From Planctomycetota bacterium (GTDB taxonomy: Bacteria; Planctomycetota; B15-G4; JADJEK01), in the NCBI GenBank assembly GCA_016213895.1, contig JACQZJ010000057.1:1-42302 (forward strand): a DNA stretch of 42,302 nt. The letters are read 5' to 3'. Below are positions 31,384 to 39,602 of the stretch, piece after piece; position 1 is the stretch's first letter, and every line of letters begins with the position of its first letter. The notes under the pieces are model-generated. The model searched no databases. It saw only the letters and a list, made by a program, of their open reading frames with translations, and had not been told where the DNA came from. The position numbers were made by a program, and so were the translations under genes.

Positions 31384-34300
31384 ATGCGGACGCTCCCGCG
31401 CGGTGCGCTGGTCGCGGCGCTGATTCTCCCGTTCTGCTGGGCGGCGCGCGCCGGTGAAACCGGCGCGCTCGACGCGCTCGAGCGGCAGTTCCTCGAGCTG
31501 CCTCCCGATGTGCGGCGCCTCACCGGCCCGCTCTTCTGGCTGCACGGGGACGAGAGCCGGGAGCGCCTCGAGGAGTACGTGGCCAAAGTGGCCGAGGGCG
31601 GGAACGGCTGTTTCACGGCCGAGTCGCGCCCGCACCAAGACTGGCTCGGCGAAGGTTGGTATCGGGACCTCGCCGTGTGCCTCGAGGCGGCGCGGCGCCA
31701 CGACCTCTTTATGTGGATCTTCGACGAGAAGTGGTGGCCGAGCGGCGAGGTCGGAGGCGAGGTGCCAGAGCGCTACGGCAGCAAGCTTTTGGTTGCGGAG
31801 ACGGCGGACGTGTCCGGGCCCACGCTCTTCACCGCCTCGGGCTACGCCGGGCCGCGGTTCATCGGCGCAATCGCCGCGCGAGTCGTGGAGGGCGTCCTCG
31901 ACGGCGCCACTCTGGTGGACCTCGCTCCCTCCATCCAGGACGGCGCGCTCCGCTTCGACGCGCCGCCGGGCGCGTGGCGCGTCCTGAAGTTCACCTGGAC
32001 CAACGTCCCAGGAGACCGCTTGCTCGTGGACGGGGCGAGCCAGGACTGCGTGGACTGGTACATCCGGACGGTTTACCAGCCCCACTACGACCGCTTCTCC
32101 GCGGACTTCGGCAAGACCATCCGCGGGTTCTTCTACGACGAGCCCGAGACGCACGGCGACTTCGGCAGCGAGGTGTTGGCGGTGCTCGCCGAGCGCGGCG
32201 TGGACTGGAAGATGGCGCTCGCGGCCTGGACCGCGACGCTCGCTGGCGAGGAGCAGGCCGCCGCGCGTTACCAGTACCAGGACGCCCTGGCCGAGGCGTG
32301 GGGCCGCACCCTCTACGGCGGCCTGACGCGCTGGTGCCACGAGCATGGCGTGCTCTCCATCGGCCACTTCCTCGAGCACGACTGGGAGTACCTGCATCCG
32401 CGCCTCTGCGCCGGGAACATGTTCCAACTGCAGAAGCACAGCGACATGGGCGCGATCGACGCGGTCTTCCGCCAGTTCGCGCCCGGCACGCGCGACGCCG
32501 GGCTGTGGCAGACGCCCAAGCTCGGCAGCTCGATCTCGCATGCTTATGGCAAGGCGGACGACGTGGCCATGGTCGAGATCTTCGGCGCGCGCGGCCAGGA
32601 CGTCGGCTACCCGGAGATGAAGTGGTGGGCCGACCGCATGTTCGCCTGCGGCGTGAACTTCATGATCCCGCACTCGTTCAACCCGCGCGCGCCCTACGAC
32701 GACGACTGCCCGCCCTACTTCTACAACGGCGGCTTCGAGCCGCGCTGGCCCCTCTACCGCGTCTTCGCCGACTACTGTTGCCGCCTGAGCCTCATGCTCA
32801 CGGGCGGCCGCCACGTCTGCCCGGTGGCGTTTCTCTTCCTCGGCGGCAGCCGGCACGTGGGCGCGAGCATTCCTCCCGAGGACCTGACCACGGCATTGCA
32901 GGACGCGCTCTACGACTGCGACTGGATCCCGTACGAGGTGTTCGAGCGCGACACGGAGATCAGCGGACCCGAGCTGCTCCTGCGCCAGGAGAGCTGTCGC
33001 GTGCTCGTCGTCCCGCCGGTCGAGGTGATCCCCCATGCGACGCTCGCCCGCGCCAAGGAGTTCTTCGAAGAGGGCGGCGTGGTGCTGGGCTACGGCTTCC
33101 TGCCCGCGAAGTCCGCGACCATCGGCCGGAGCGGCGCAGAGATCGCGGCGCTTCGCGAGGCGATCTGGGGCGAGGCCGCTGCCCCGGGCTTCAAAGTCTG
33201 CAAGACGAGCGCCGCCGGCGGGCGCTCCTACCTGCTGCCCGAGAAGCCGACTGCCGAGGAAGTGCGCGCCGTGCTGGCGGATGGCGCGGGCATCAGGCCG
33301 GGGCTCGAGGTGGTCGAGGGCGGGACCGACGGCTGGGTGCATGCGCTGCACCGCGTGAAGGCGAGCCGCGACGTCTTCTTCGTGACCAATCAGGACCACG
33401 AGGGCGCGGCGCGGGAGCTGCGCCTGCGGGCGCACGCGGCCGGCGTGCCTGAGTGCTGGGACGCGATGCGCGGCGAGATCCGCGCCGTGCCGTACGAGCG
33501 CTCGGGCGAGGATGTCGAGCTGAACCTGACGCTCGAGCCGAGCGAGAGCGTGCTGCTCGTCTTCTCGCCCGAGGAGCGCGCGCTGCCGCCGCGCGCACAG
33601 GCGGAGCCCGGCGCCGTGCTCGCCACGCTGCCGATCGTGCGCCTCTCCGTTCCGCCCGAGCCTGCGCCGCGCCTCGAGGAGCTGGCCGGCCTGCGCATGT
33701 TCGAGGACTGCCCGTGGGTCTGGCATCCGGAGGGCGACCCGGCCGCGAGCGCGCCGCCGGGCCAGCGCTTCTTCCGCGCGCGCCTCGACCTGCCGGCGGA
33801 CCGCACGCCGCTGAAGGCCGTGTTCCTCGGCACCGCGGACAACGATTTCACCCTGTTCGTGAACGGCGAGCAGGCGGGGAAGGGGGACGGCAGCGACCTC
33901 GGCTGGCGGAACCCGGTCGAGATCGACGTGATGCAGCTCCTGGTTCCGGGCGGAAACCAGTTCGCCATCGCGGCGCGAAACGCCGGCCGTGACCCGAATC
34001 CGGCCGGGCTGATGGGCCTGCTGGTCGTGGAGTTCGATGCTGGCGAGGCGCTCGTGGCGCGCGTGGACGGCGCCTGGCGCGCCTGCGACGAGGAGCAGGG
34101 TGGCTGGACCGGGCTCGAGTTCGATGACGCGGCGTGGCCGCAGGCGCGCGAGATCGCGCGCTTCGGCGCGGGCCCCTGGGGCTGCCTCGGCGCGGACCGC
34201 CTCACCCTGTCGCCGTGCGTGGCCGACCCGTTCACTGGCAGCGTCGAGATCCCGGCGGACAGGCTCGCCGGGGCGCGCGTCGACCTGGAGATGAACGGCC

Positions 34301-34470
34301 TCGCGCCCGAGGCAGCGGCTCGCGTCACGGTCAACGGCTGCTATGCCGGCGGGTTCATCGGCGCGCCCTTCCGCCTGGACGTGACGCCGCATCTCGTTGC
34401 GGGACAGAACACGGTTCGCATCGAGCCCTTCGCCCCGCACGCGGCGTGGCTGGTCTTCCGCGCGCGCTGA
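31384..34470 (+). CDS. Exported GH106-like glycoside hydrolase (α-L-rhamnosidase family)
   Basis: 1028 residues with a signal peptide (ALVAALILPFCWAARAGE). The catalytic region resembles GH106: PLFWLHGDESRERLEEYVAK, GWYRDLAVCLEAARRHDLFM, FDEKWWPSGEVGG, RGFFYDEPETHGDFGSEV, GHFLEHDWEYLHPRLCAGN, GVNFMIPHSFNPRAPYDD. The E in FYDEPE and the E in FLEHDW are candidate catalytic acids. The C-terminal 330 residues contain β-sandwich modules of the GH2 sugar-binding type (RFFRARLDLPADRT, FLGTADNDFTLFVNGEQAGK, LVPGGNQFAIAARN). It probably attacks rhamnose-containing polysaccharide outside the cytoplasm, though the family assignment is by eye. It has its own ribosome site (GGAGGT) and converges on the protease gene, the two stops lying in one hairpin. 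Confidence 0.8.
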   Translation: MRTLPRGALVAALILPFCWAARAGETGALDALERQFLELPPDVRRLTGPLFWLHGDESRERLEEYVAKVAEGGNGCFTAESRPHQDWLGEGWYRDLAVCLEAARRHDLFMWIFDEKWWPSGEVGGEVPERYGSKLLVAETADVSGPTLFTASGYAGPRFIGAIAARVVEGVLDGATLVDLAPSIQDGALRFDAPPGAWRVLKFTWTNVPGDRLLVDGASQDCVDWYIRTVYQPHYDRFSADFGKTIRGFFYDEPETHGDFGSEVLAVLAERGVDWKMALAAWTATLAGEEQAAARYQYQDALAEAWGRTLYGGLTRWCHEHGVLSIGHFLEHDWEYLHPRLCAGNMFQLQKHSDMGAIDAVFRQFAPGTRDAGLWQTPKLGSSISHAYGKADDVAMVEIFGARGQDVGYPEMKWWADRMFACGVNFMIPHSFNPRAPYDDDCPPYFYNGGFEPRWPLYRVFADYCCRLSLMLTGGRHVCPVAFLFLGGSRHVGASIPPEDLTTALQDALYDCDWIPYEVFERDTEISGPELLLRQESCRVLVVPPVEVIPHATLARAKEFFEEGGVVLGYGFLPAKSATIGRSGAEIAALREAIWGEAAAPGFKVCKTSAAGGRSYLLPEKPTAEEVRAVLADGAGIRPGLEVVEGGTDGWVHALHRVKASRDVFFVTNQDHEGAARELRLRAHAAGVPECWDAMRGEIRAVPYERSGEDVELNLTLEPSESVLLVFSPEERALPPRAQAEPGAVLATLPIVRLSVPPEPAPRLEELAGLRMFEDCPWVWHPEGDPAASAPPGQRFFRARLDLPADRTPLKAVFLGTADNDFTLFVNGEQAGKGDGSDLGWRNPVEIDVMQLLVPGGNQFAIAARNAGRDPNPAGLMGLLVVEFDAGEALVARVDGAWRACDEEQGGWTGLEFDDAAWPQAREIARFGAGPWGCLGADRLTLSPCVADPFTGSVEIPADRLAGARVDLEMNGLAPEAAARVTVNGCYAGGFIGAPFRLDVTPHLVAGQNTVRIEPFAPHAAWLVFRAR

Positions 34471-34483
34471 GGCCGCGCCTCAG
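34467..34483. terminator. Perfect hairpin containing both convergent stop codons
   Basis: CTGAGGC (34467-34473), loop CGC, GCCTCAG (34477-34483). The TGA of the plus-strand glycosidase and the TGA of the minus-strand protease both lie within the arms. There is no T-run. It probably acts as a compact bidirectional termination or mRNA-end structure. Confidence 0.45.
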
Positions 34484-36738
34484 AAGAGCACGACCGTGAC
34501 GGCCACGTTGCTTGCCTTGGCGGTCGACGCGTAGAGACCGGGCGGATCGACGGTCAGGATCTGCATGTAGAGGAACGTGCCCATGGGCACGCCGCTGATG
34601 GGCGCGCTCAGCATGCCCGTGCCCACGGCGTCGAGGCCGCCAAAGGGCACCACCAGCGCGTTCGCGAGCAGCGTTCCGCCCGAAAAGGGCAGGGTCTGGC
34701 CGGTCACGTTGCAGAGAATGAAGAGCGCGTCTCCGGGCTCGCCTCCCCAGGAAAGCAGCAGGGACTGGCCGTTGAACACGAATGGCGAGGCGGCGAGCTT
34801 CGGCGGATCGGTCGGGAGAAACGTCAGGGAGGCGGGGACGCTGCTTCCTTGAGACGTGCTCACGATCACGGCCGCGGGGCCAAGCGCCGTTGCCGTGGGC
34901 GCGTCGAACTGGATCGCGCCGTCGTGGACCACGGTGAAAGAGGAGAGGGGAACGCCGCCGATCTTGACGGCCGCGCCCGCGGCGCTGAAGCCGCTTCCCA
35001 GGAGCGTCACCTGTCCGCCGGCGAAGGCCGTGACCGCGGAGGGGGTGATGGCGGAGATCACGGGCGCGCCGAGCGGCGCGGGCTGGACGCGCACGTCGTC
35101 GACGAACCAGTCGTCGCTGGCGTCGCTCACCTCGGTGCAGAGGCGCAGGCGGAATGCGTCGTGCAGGGCGTCCGCGGGCAGCACCTGCTCGTGCGCCGCG
35201 AACTGAGACTGGGGCGAGCCGTTCGAGGAGACGCGTTTCAGCTCGAGCCACTGCTGCGAGGACGCGTAGTATTCGACGACGAGCGCCTCGCCCGCCTCCA
35301 CGCCGCTGTGGCGCGCCTGGAAGGAGAGGCGCGCGCCCGCGTGCCCGGCGAGCGCGATCGGCCGGGAGACGATCTCGTCCTGCTGTGCTGGCGCGGGACC
35401 GCTTGCGTCGAGAGCGAGGGAGTAGGGTGCGCTTGGCTCGCCGCCGTTCAACGCGACCTGCATGCCGCTCCCGCTCTCCCACAGCGCCCACTCGACCTGA
35501 GGCAGCGCGAAGCTGTCCGCGAAGGGAAGGGATAGGGAGCCGGAGGCGGGCGCGAGGCAGGGCGCGGTCGCGGCGAAGGCCTCGATCTGCTGATCGGCCT
35601 GCGCGCCGAACACGGTCAGCCCGCCGCCGCAGCCGCCGATCGTCGCGCACATGATGTGGCAGTCGCTCCCGGAGCAGTGCGTGGCGCCGAAGTTGTGTCC
35701 CAGCTCGTGGGCGCAGAGCGCCACGCGCGACGCGAGGTTCGCGGTGTAGCGCGACTGGGCCAGGCTGCAGCCGTGCGCCGGTGAGCAGACGACGCCGATG
35801 CTGGCGAAGCCGACGGTCACGCCGTCGAGGTCCTTGCCCGTGAACAGGTGGACGACGTCCCGGCCGATGCCTGCGAGCGGGCCGGACCACTCCGCCTCGA
35901 TCTGGCCTAGGAGCTGCAGGGGGTCGCTGGCGGAGTACGGGTCCGGCTCAGCGGTGCGCACCAGCACGGTGGTGATCGAGAAGGTGATCGCCACTTCCGT
36001 GGCGTAGATCACCTCGGCGCCGTTCACCACGGACTCGATGTCCGCGAGCGTGCCCGCGAGCGACCCGCCGCAGAGCGCGTGGAAGTTGCAGTCCGCGTCG
36101 AGCGCCAGCTCGGCGACGAGCGGCGCGACCGCGGCCTTGGTCGAGCCGCCAGGCCCCTCGCCCGGCCGCGGCTCGGGCTCCTCCGGCGAGAGCACGCCGC
36201 AGACCTCCCCTTCGGACAGCACTTCCTCAAGCCGGTACACCGCGTGGCGGCAGGGAGGAGCGAGCGGATCGGCCTCGCGCAGGGGCTGGACGCCGACGAG
36301 CGACCCGTCCGCGAGGCGCAGGACCGCGGCGAGCGCGCCGTCCTTCAGGGTCGCTGCCACTGCGCCGTCCTCTTCGATGGAGCGGCCCGGGAAGACGACC
36401 CTGCCCCGGTATGTGCACGGAGGCGGGGCGGGGTGGGGCGCGATCCGACCGCTTGCGTCCTGCGCCAGGAGCTGAAAGGAGGGCGCGCGCAGGGAACGCC
36501 TCTCGAGCAGCAGGGCGCACTTGACGCCGTCGATCGCGAGCGGAACCGCGCATTCCGCGGGCGAACCCGTGGGGAGCGCCAGGTCCTGCAGGGACCATTC
36601 CGCGAGCCTTAAACCGCCGGCTGAAGATGTCGCAAGACCTTGTTTGGTGGCAACTTGCGCGATCGCTGGGACGCTCGAGATCAGGATGAGAAATGCAACG
36701 CGCGCCCATCCTTGGGGCGAAAGAGCCGCGATCAGCAT
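34480..36738 (-). CDS. Exported M12-like zinc metalloprotease with IPT/TIG and C-terminal β-module
   Basis: A 752-residue secreted protease. The signal peptide lies at residues 10-27. Residues 40-200 are a propeptide-like region ending in an acidic, glycine-rich stretch. The catalytic domain has HELGHNFGATH (H344, E345, H348, H354) and a Met-turn (HIMCA), which is the reprolysin/adamalysin-like metzincin signature. A β-sandwich (LSLPFADSFALPQVEWALWE to WFVDDVRVQPAP) follows. Next comes an IPT/TIG domain (VISAITPSAVTAFAGGQVTL then LGSGFS) and a C-terminal module (LFILCNVTGQTLPFSGGTLL to ASNVAVTV) resembling the tail of the hydrolase at 19417. AGGAGG lies 10 nt before the start. Autoprocessing is plausible. 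Confidence 0.88.
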   Translation of the reverse strand: MLIAALSPQGWARVAFLILISSVPAIAQVATKQGLATSSAGGLRLAEWSLQDLALPTGSPAECAVPLAIDGVKCALLLERRSLRAPSFQLLAQDASGRIAPHPAPPPCTYRGRVVFPGRSIEEDGAVAATLKDGALAAVLRLADGSLVGVQPLREADPLAPPCRHAVYRLEEVLSEGEVCGVLSPEEPEPRPGEGPGGSTKAAVAPLVAELALDADCNFHALCGGSLAGTLADIESVVNGAEVIYATEVAITFSITTVLVRTAEPDPYSASDPLQLLGQIEAEWSGPLAGIGRDVVHLFTGKDLDGVTVGFASIGVVCSPAHGCSLAQSRYTANLASRVALCAHELGHNFGATHCSGSDCHIMCATIGGCGGGLTVFGAQADQQIEAFAATAPCLAPASGSLSLPFADSFALPQVEWALWESGSGMQVALNGGEPSAPYSLALDASGPAPAQQDEIVSRPIALAGHAGARLSFQARHSGVEAGEALVVEYYASSQQWLELKRVSSNGSPQSQFAAHEQVLPADALHDAFRLRLCTEVSDASDDWFVDDVRVQPAPLGAPVISAITPSAVTAFAGGQVTLLGSGFSAAGAAVKIGGVPLSSFTVVHDGAIQFDAPTATALGPAAVIVSTSQGSSVPASLTFLPTDPPKLAASPFVFNGQSLLLSWGGEPGDALFILCNVTGQTLPFSGGTLLANALVVPFGGLDAVGTGMLSAPISGVPMGTFLYMQILTVDPPGLYASTAKASNVAVTVVLF

Positions 36739-36950
36739 GAAGTGGCTGCCTCCTGGAACCGGTGGCGGATCGGGTCGCCGGGCAGGCCACCGTCAGGTCA
36801 TCGGCAGATCATGCCTGTCGGAAATCTGGAATCCAGGAAATAGCCGCGTGCCGGCCGCCTCGCTGGCGGAGGCGGAAACACCGGCCGGCGGCACGCTCAG
36901 GACGAGCACGCCGCCGGCTGGTCATGCGGGTATCGGACAGGTGAACGGAG
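36739..36950. other. Intergenic region with a nested inverted repeat
   Basis: 212 nt upstream of the protease gene and downstream of the 36951 gene. It contains an outer inverted repeat (GTGCCGGCCG at 36848-36857 with CGGCCGGCGGCAC at 36882-36894) and an inner 7-bp stem (CCGCCTC 36855-36861, GAGGCGG 36869-36875). On the minus strand it follows the 36951 stop and may end that transcript. The AGGAGG ribosome site of the protease gene is near 36750. I see no gene. Confidence 0.45.
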
Positions 36951-37982
36951 CTACGGCACGTGGGGCACGGCGAGCGAGCCGTTGCTCTGCGTGCCGTCGT
37001 CGAAGTCGTTGTTCAGCGCGTCGAGCGCGTCGCTGAGGTCGGAGAACAAGACGTCTCCTTCCAGGTCGCCGTCGAGGTCCACCGGGACCGGGGCCTCGCC
37101 CGAGAGCGCGTCGTGGCACACGGCGAGCAGCTCGGCGACCGTCATGCCGAGGATCATCGGGTGGACGTTGGCCACGAAGACGAGGTCCCTGAGCTTGAAC
37201 AACGGGTCGGTCTTCATGGAATCGAAGATGCCGGCGTCGTCGAAGGCCACGTTCATGGCCGCGGCCGCGAGCTGGCCGGCGAACACGCCCGCCTCGGTGG
37301 CGAGCGGATCGGTGTGATCCTCGTCCAGCACGGCGGGCGTCCCGCCGCAGGGCAGGAAGGCCTCGAGCGCCTGTGCAGAGGTGAGCAGCACGGCGTAGAA
37401 CTCGTCACCGTCCACGCCGCCGTCGCCGAGCGCCAGGCCCGCGGGCAGGACCGCGGCGAAGTGCTGGTCGCGCAGGCAGCCGGCGTTGTTGCCGCTGCAC
37501 GGCTGTCCCCAGCCGCCTTGGGTGAAGGTCACGAAGTCGCCCGGGTCGGGCGTAGCCGAGCAGGCGCCGTCGATGATCTCGAGCGACTGCGAGTTCGACA
37601 CGAACACCTGGCCGGGATTCGCCGGGGCAATGGCCAGGAACTGGAAGAAGCCGAGGATGCCGGCGTAGGTCGGATCGCAGGCCACGAAGTGCGAGAACGT
37701 GAGCGACGGCGCGGGCATGGGGATGATCACCGCCGCCGCGGGCGGGAAGCCGACGCACAGCGCGCCGAAGGGCGTGGGAGTCGGGCCGGCGGTGGGCGAG
37801 AGCAGCAGGATCACGATGCTGCCCGGCGGCGCAACGATCGTCACGTCGAAGCTCGTCCCGATCGGAACCTCGGGCGGCAGGACGAGCAGCTCGAAACCAG
37901 GATCGCCAGGGCAGTCGGCCGCGGCCGCCGCGGGGGAAAGAGACACCAACGCCGCAAGCGCGGCTGGGGCGAACCAGCGCAT
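36951..37982 (-). CDS. Exported protein with TQGGWG domain and acidic calcium-type tail
   Basis: A 343-residue secreted protein with a signal peptide (APAALAALVSLSPAAAAADC). Residues 25-140 are a β-rich Ig-like region (FDVTIVAPPGSIVILLLSP). The central block FVTFTQGGWGQPCSGNNAGC matches a motif seen in many exported proteins of unknown role. The tail VDLDGDLEGDVLFSDLSDAL followed by NNDFDDG resembles dockerin/EF-hand-like calcium loops (D-x-D-G-D and so on). Six or more cysteines occur in pairs. No enzymatic signature is present; a structural or binding role is likely. The start at 37982 has GGATAGGAG upstream and a TATACT -10 candidate about 80 nt upstream. Confidence 0.75.
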   Translation of the reverse strand: MRWFAPAALAALVSLSPAAAAADCPGDPGFELLVLPPEVPIGTSFDVTIVAPPGSIVILLLSPTAGPTPTPFGALCVGFPPAAAVIIPMPAPSLTFSHFVACDPTYAGILGFFQFLAIAPANPGQVFVSNSQSLEIIDGACSATPDPGDFVTFTQGGWGQPCSGNNAGCLRDQHFAAVLPAGLALGDGGVDGDEFYAVLLTSAQALEAFLPCGGTPAVLDEDHTDPLATEAGVFAGQLAAAAMNVAFDDAGIFDSMKTDPLFKLRDLVFVANVHPMILGMTVAELLAVCHDALSGEAPVPVDLDGDLEGDVLFSDLSDALDALNNDFDDGTQSNGSLAVPHVP

Positions 37983-38059
37983 GATCGAATCTCCTATCCA
38001 GGCACGTGCCCGAGCCCAGGGGTCCTGATGTCCTTACGCACCCCTGCCAACAACAGACG

Positions 38060-38065
38060 AGTATA
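38060..38065 (-). promoter_or_regulatory. Candidate -10 box for the 36951 gene
   Basis: On the minus strand TATACT lies 77 nt before the start codon. The leader between them can form a CAGGGG/CCCCTG stem. No good -35 is present at 17 nt. Confidence 0.35.
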
Positions 38066-38095
38066 ACACGAATCGGCGCCGCGGGCGCGGGCGGC

Positions 38096-38920
38096 CTAGC
38101 GCGCCTTCCCCAGCTCCTTCATGACCCAATCGCGGAACTCGGCGTCGAAGTCGGCCCAGTCCTCGTCTTCCTGGAGCACGAAGATCTCGCCGAAGCGGGC
38201 GCCGCTCAGCTCGCCGCGCACCTCGGCGTTCAAGATCTCGCGGAACTCGCTGGCGTAGCGCCCTTCACCCGCCTGGTTCAAGAACCTCACCAGGGCCCAG
38301 CCGAGTGCGTAGACCTGCTGCAGCTGGTCGGCCTTGCCGGGATCCTCCCGCGTCTTCAGGAACTCCATCTGGTCGAGGTGCACCAGCTCCTTCACGCTCA
38401 TCGCTCGCTTCTCGTAGATGGCGTTGCGCGCAAACATGTAGCGGCCCTTGAGCAGCCCGCCGAAGGTGAAGCGGTAGCGCCACTCCTCGCCCTCCTTGAC
38501 CAGCTTTTTGTCGTGCCCGCCGAAGTACTCGGCGATGCCCTCCTGCAGCCAAGGGGAGGCGGTCAAGCCCTCCTTGTTGAACTGAGCCGAGGCGTGGTAG
38601 ACGAGTTGGTGCGTGCCCTCGTGGAACATCACCTCCCACAGGTTCGGCTGCTCCCACATGTAGAGGAAGCCGGTGGCCGAGTTGAAGTAGCCGCCGAGAC
38701 CAGGCACGTAGAAGAGGCCCAGCTTCGGCTTCGCGCTGGCGATCTCCAGGTAGTCGTCGAGGCTGCCGAAGACCAGCACCACCACCGGGCGCGTGATCTC
38801 CTTCAGCTCGAGCATGGCGCCGAACTGCAGGAAGAACTGCTCGCGCAGGCAGCCGAGGATCTGGCCGTAGTGGCGCGCGATCGTCTGCGGATCGGTGTTG
38901 CGGCTGACCTGAGCGGCCAC
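38096..38920 (-). CDS. DUF1570-like zinc peptidase-type protein, 5' end apparently lost
   Basis: At least 274 residues with a gluzincin-like site: HEGTH (residues 100-104) and a downstream glutamate in WLQEGIAEYFGG (E131). The second region WALVRFLNQAGEGRYASEFR matches DUF1570/MA-like peptidase proteins. The only standard in-frame start is the GTG at 38920. The frame nevertheless stays open and protein-like upstream to about 39060, reading VARLKALGQREIERIRTGYG then DKVFTFFFDDDLVPRPYLVA, with no ATG, GTG or TTG and no signal peptide. Family members are normally exported. I therefore suspect a truncated 5' end, with an HTH gene now lying directly upstream, or a rare start codon. Activity is uncertain. 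Confidence 0.7.
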   Translation of the reverse strand: MAAQVSRNTDPQTIARHYGQILGCLREQFFLQFGAMLELKEITRPVVVLVFGSLDDYLEIASAKPKLGLFYVPGLGGYFNSATGFLYMWEQPNLWEVMFHEGTHQLVYHASAQFNKEGLTASPWLQEGIAEYFGGHDKKLVKEGEEWRYRFTFGGLLKGRYMFARNAIYEKRAMSVKELVHLDQMEFLKTREDPGKADQLQQVYALGWALVRFLNQAGEGRYASEFREILNAEVRGELSGARFGEIFVLQEDEDWADFDAEFRDWVMKELGKAR

Positions 38921-39056
38921 GAGGTAGGGGCGCGGAACGAGGTCGTCGTCGAAGAAGAAGGTGAAGACCTTGTCGCCGTAGCCGGTCCTGATGCGCTCGA
39001 TCTCGCGCTGGCCCAGGGCCTTGAGCCGGGCAACGAGGAACCCTGCGCCCCTGGCC

Positions 39057-39344
39057 TCAAGGAGATCGGGCCTCCTCCACGTCGAGCCGCAGCCTGCGGC
39101 CGCACGCCGCGAGCCAACGGCGCATGAGCCGGACCGTCGGATTCGACGACCAGCGCTCCGCCCGGGACACGGCCTGCTGCGAGATGCCGGCGCGCTTCAG
39201 GTAGCCCGGCACGTCACGCTCTCCCTCCGGCAACCTCCCCCATCTGCGGAGCGCGTCCCACTCGGCAAACGACCTGGGCCGGCTGCGCAGCAAGCGAAGC
39301 GGCCTCTCAGTCCTTGTCCCGCTCATGGTCCCGCGCCGGCCCAT
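39057..39344 (-). CDS. Small Xre-like helix-turn-helix protein
   Basis: A 95-residue protein. SFAEWDALRRWGRLPEGERD precedes a short HTH (GYLKRAGISQQAVSRAERW), then SNPTVRLMRRWLAACGRRLR. The recognition helix (SQQAVSRAERW-x-SNPTV) is typical of Xre-type antitoxin/regulator proteins, but the first helices before it are shorter than usual, as if about 20 residues had been lost. The GTGGAG site 9 nt before the ATG at 39344 supports that start; an ATG at 39326 overlaps the stop of a tiny upstream frame (ATGA). Its TGA is immediately next to the open part of the DUF1570-like frame. DNA binding is likely if the fold is complete. Confidence 0.55.
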   Translation of the reverse strand: MGRRGTMSGTRTERPLRLLRSRPRSFAEWDALRRWGRLPEGERDVPGYLKRAGISQQAVSRAERWSSNPTVRLMRRWLAACGRRLRLDVEEARSP

Positions 39345-39412
39345 CGTTCGATCTCCACCGCGGGCGGCTCGGCGTCGCGCCAGTTCCTGGCGAACCTCCC
39401 CACCGCTCTCAA
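39323..39412 (-). CDS. Possible tiny ORF coupled to the HTH gene
   Basis: A 29-codon frame from TTG 39412 to TGA 39323 (MRAVGRFARNWRDAEPPAVE then IERWAGAGP). Its stop overlaps an internal ATG (39326) of the HTH gene. The frame stays open upstream to the tRNA, so it may be the remnant of a longer partner gene, such as a toxin, cut at the tRNA. The evidence is weak: composition and overlap only. Confidence 0.22.
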   Translation of the reverse strand: MRAVGRFARNWRDAEPPAVEIERWAGAGP

Positions 39413-39456
39413 CGCCCGTACGACTCTTGCGGCTCGGGCGCGGCGGGCGAGCCTGG

Positions 39457-39531
39457 TGGCGGGGGCGGGAGTCGAACCCGCGACCTTCGGGTTATGAATC
39501 CGACGCTCTTAACCAACTGAGCTACCCCGCC
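39457..39531 (-). tRNA. tRNA-Met (CAT anticodon)
   Basis: A 75-nt cloverleaf on the minus strand. The acceptor stem is GGCGGGG/CCCCGCC, the D-arm is GCTC-AGTTGGTTAA-GAGC, and the anticodon loop is TTCATAA (anticodon CAT). The T-arm is GCGGG-TTCGACT-CCCGC, with discriminator A. CCA is encoded (39454-39456). A fully paired 1-72 end and no run of three G-C pairs before the anticodon loop indicate elongator Met, or Ile with a modified C34, rather than initiator. There is one A-C mismatch next to the anticodon loop. Confidence 0.95.
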
Positions 39532-39602
39532 GGGCGGGGGGCCAGGATAGGGGCTTTCGCGCCTGCGCGCAACGGCAGGAAGCGCGCAAGCGCGAGGCCG
39601 AG

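Noticed and set aside
30688-34440. 1250-codon open frame on the minus strand
   Set aside because: Antisense to the glycosidase and radical SAM sequences. No motif, and composition typical of a shadow frame.
39457-39531. Initiator tRNA
   Set aside because: Position 1-72 is a paired G-C and the anticodon stem lacks the three consecutive G-C pairs of initiator tRNA, so elongator Met (or CAU-Ile) is preferred.
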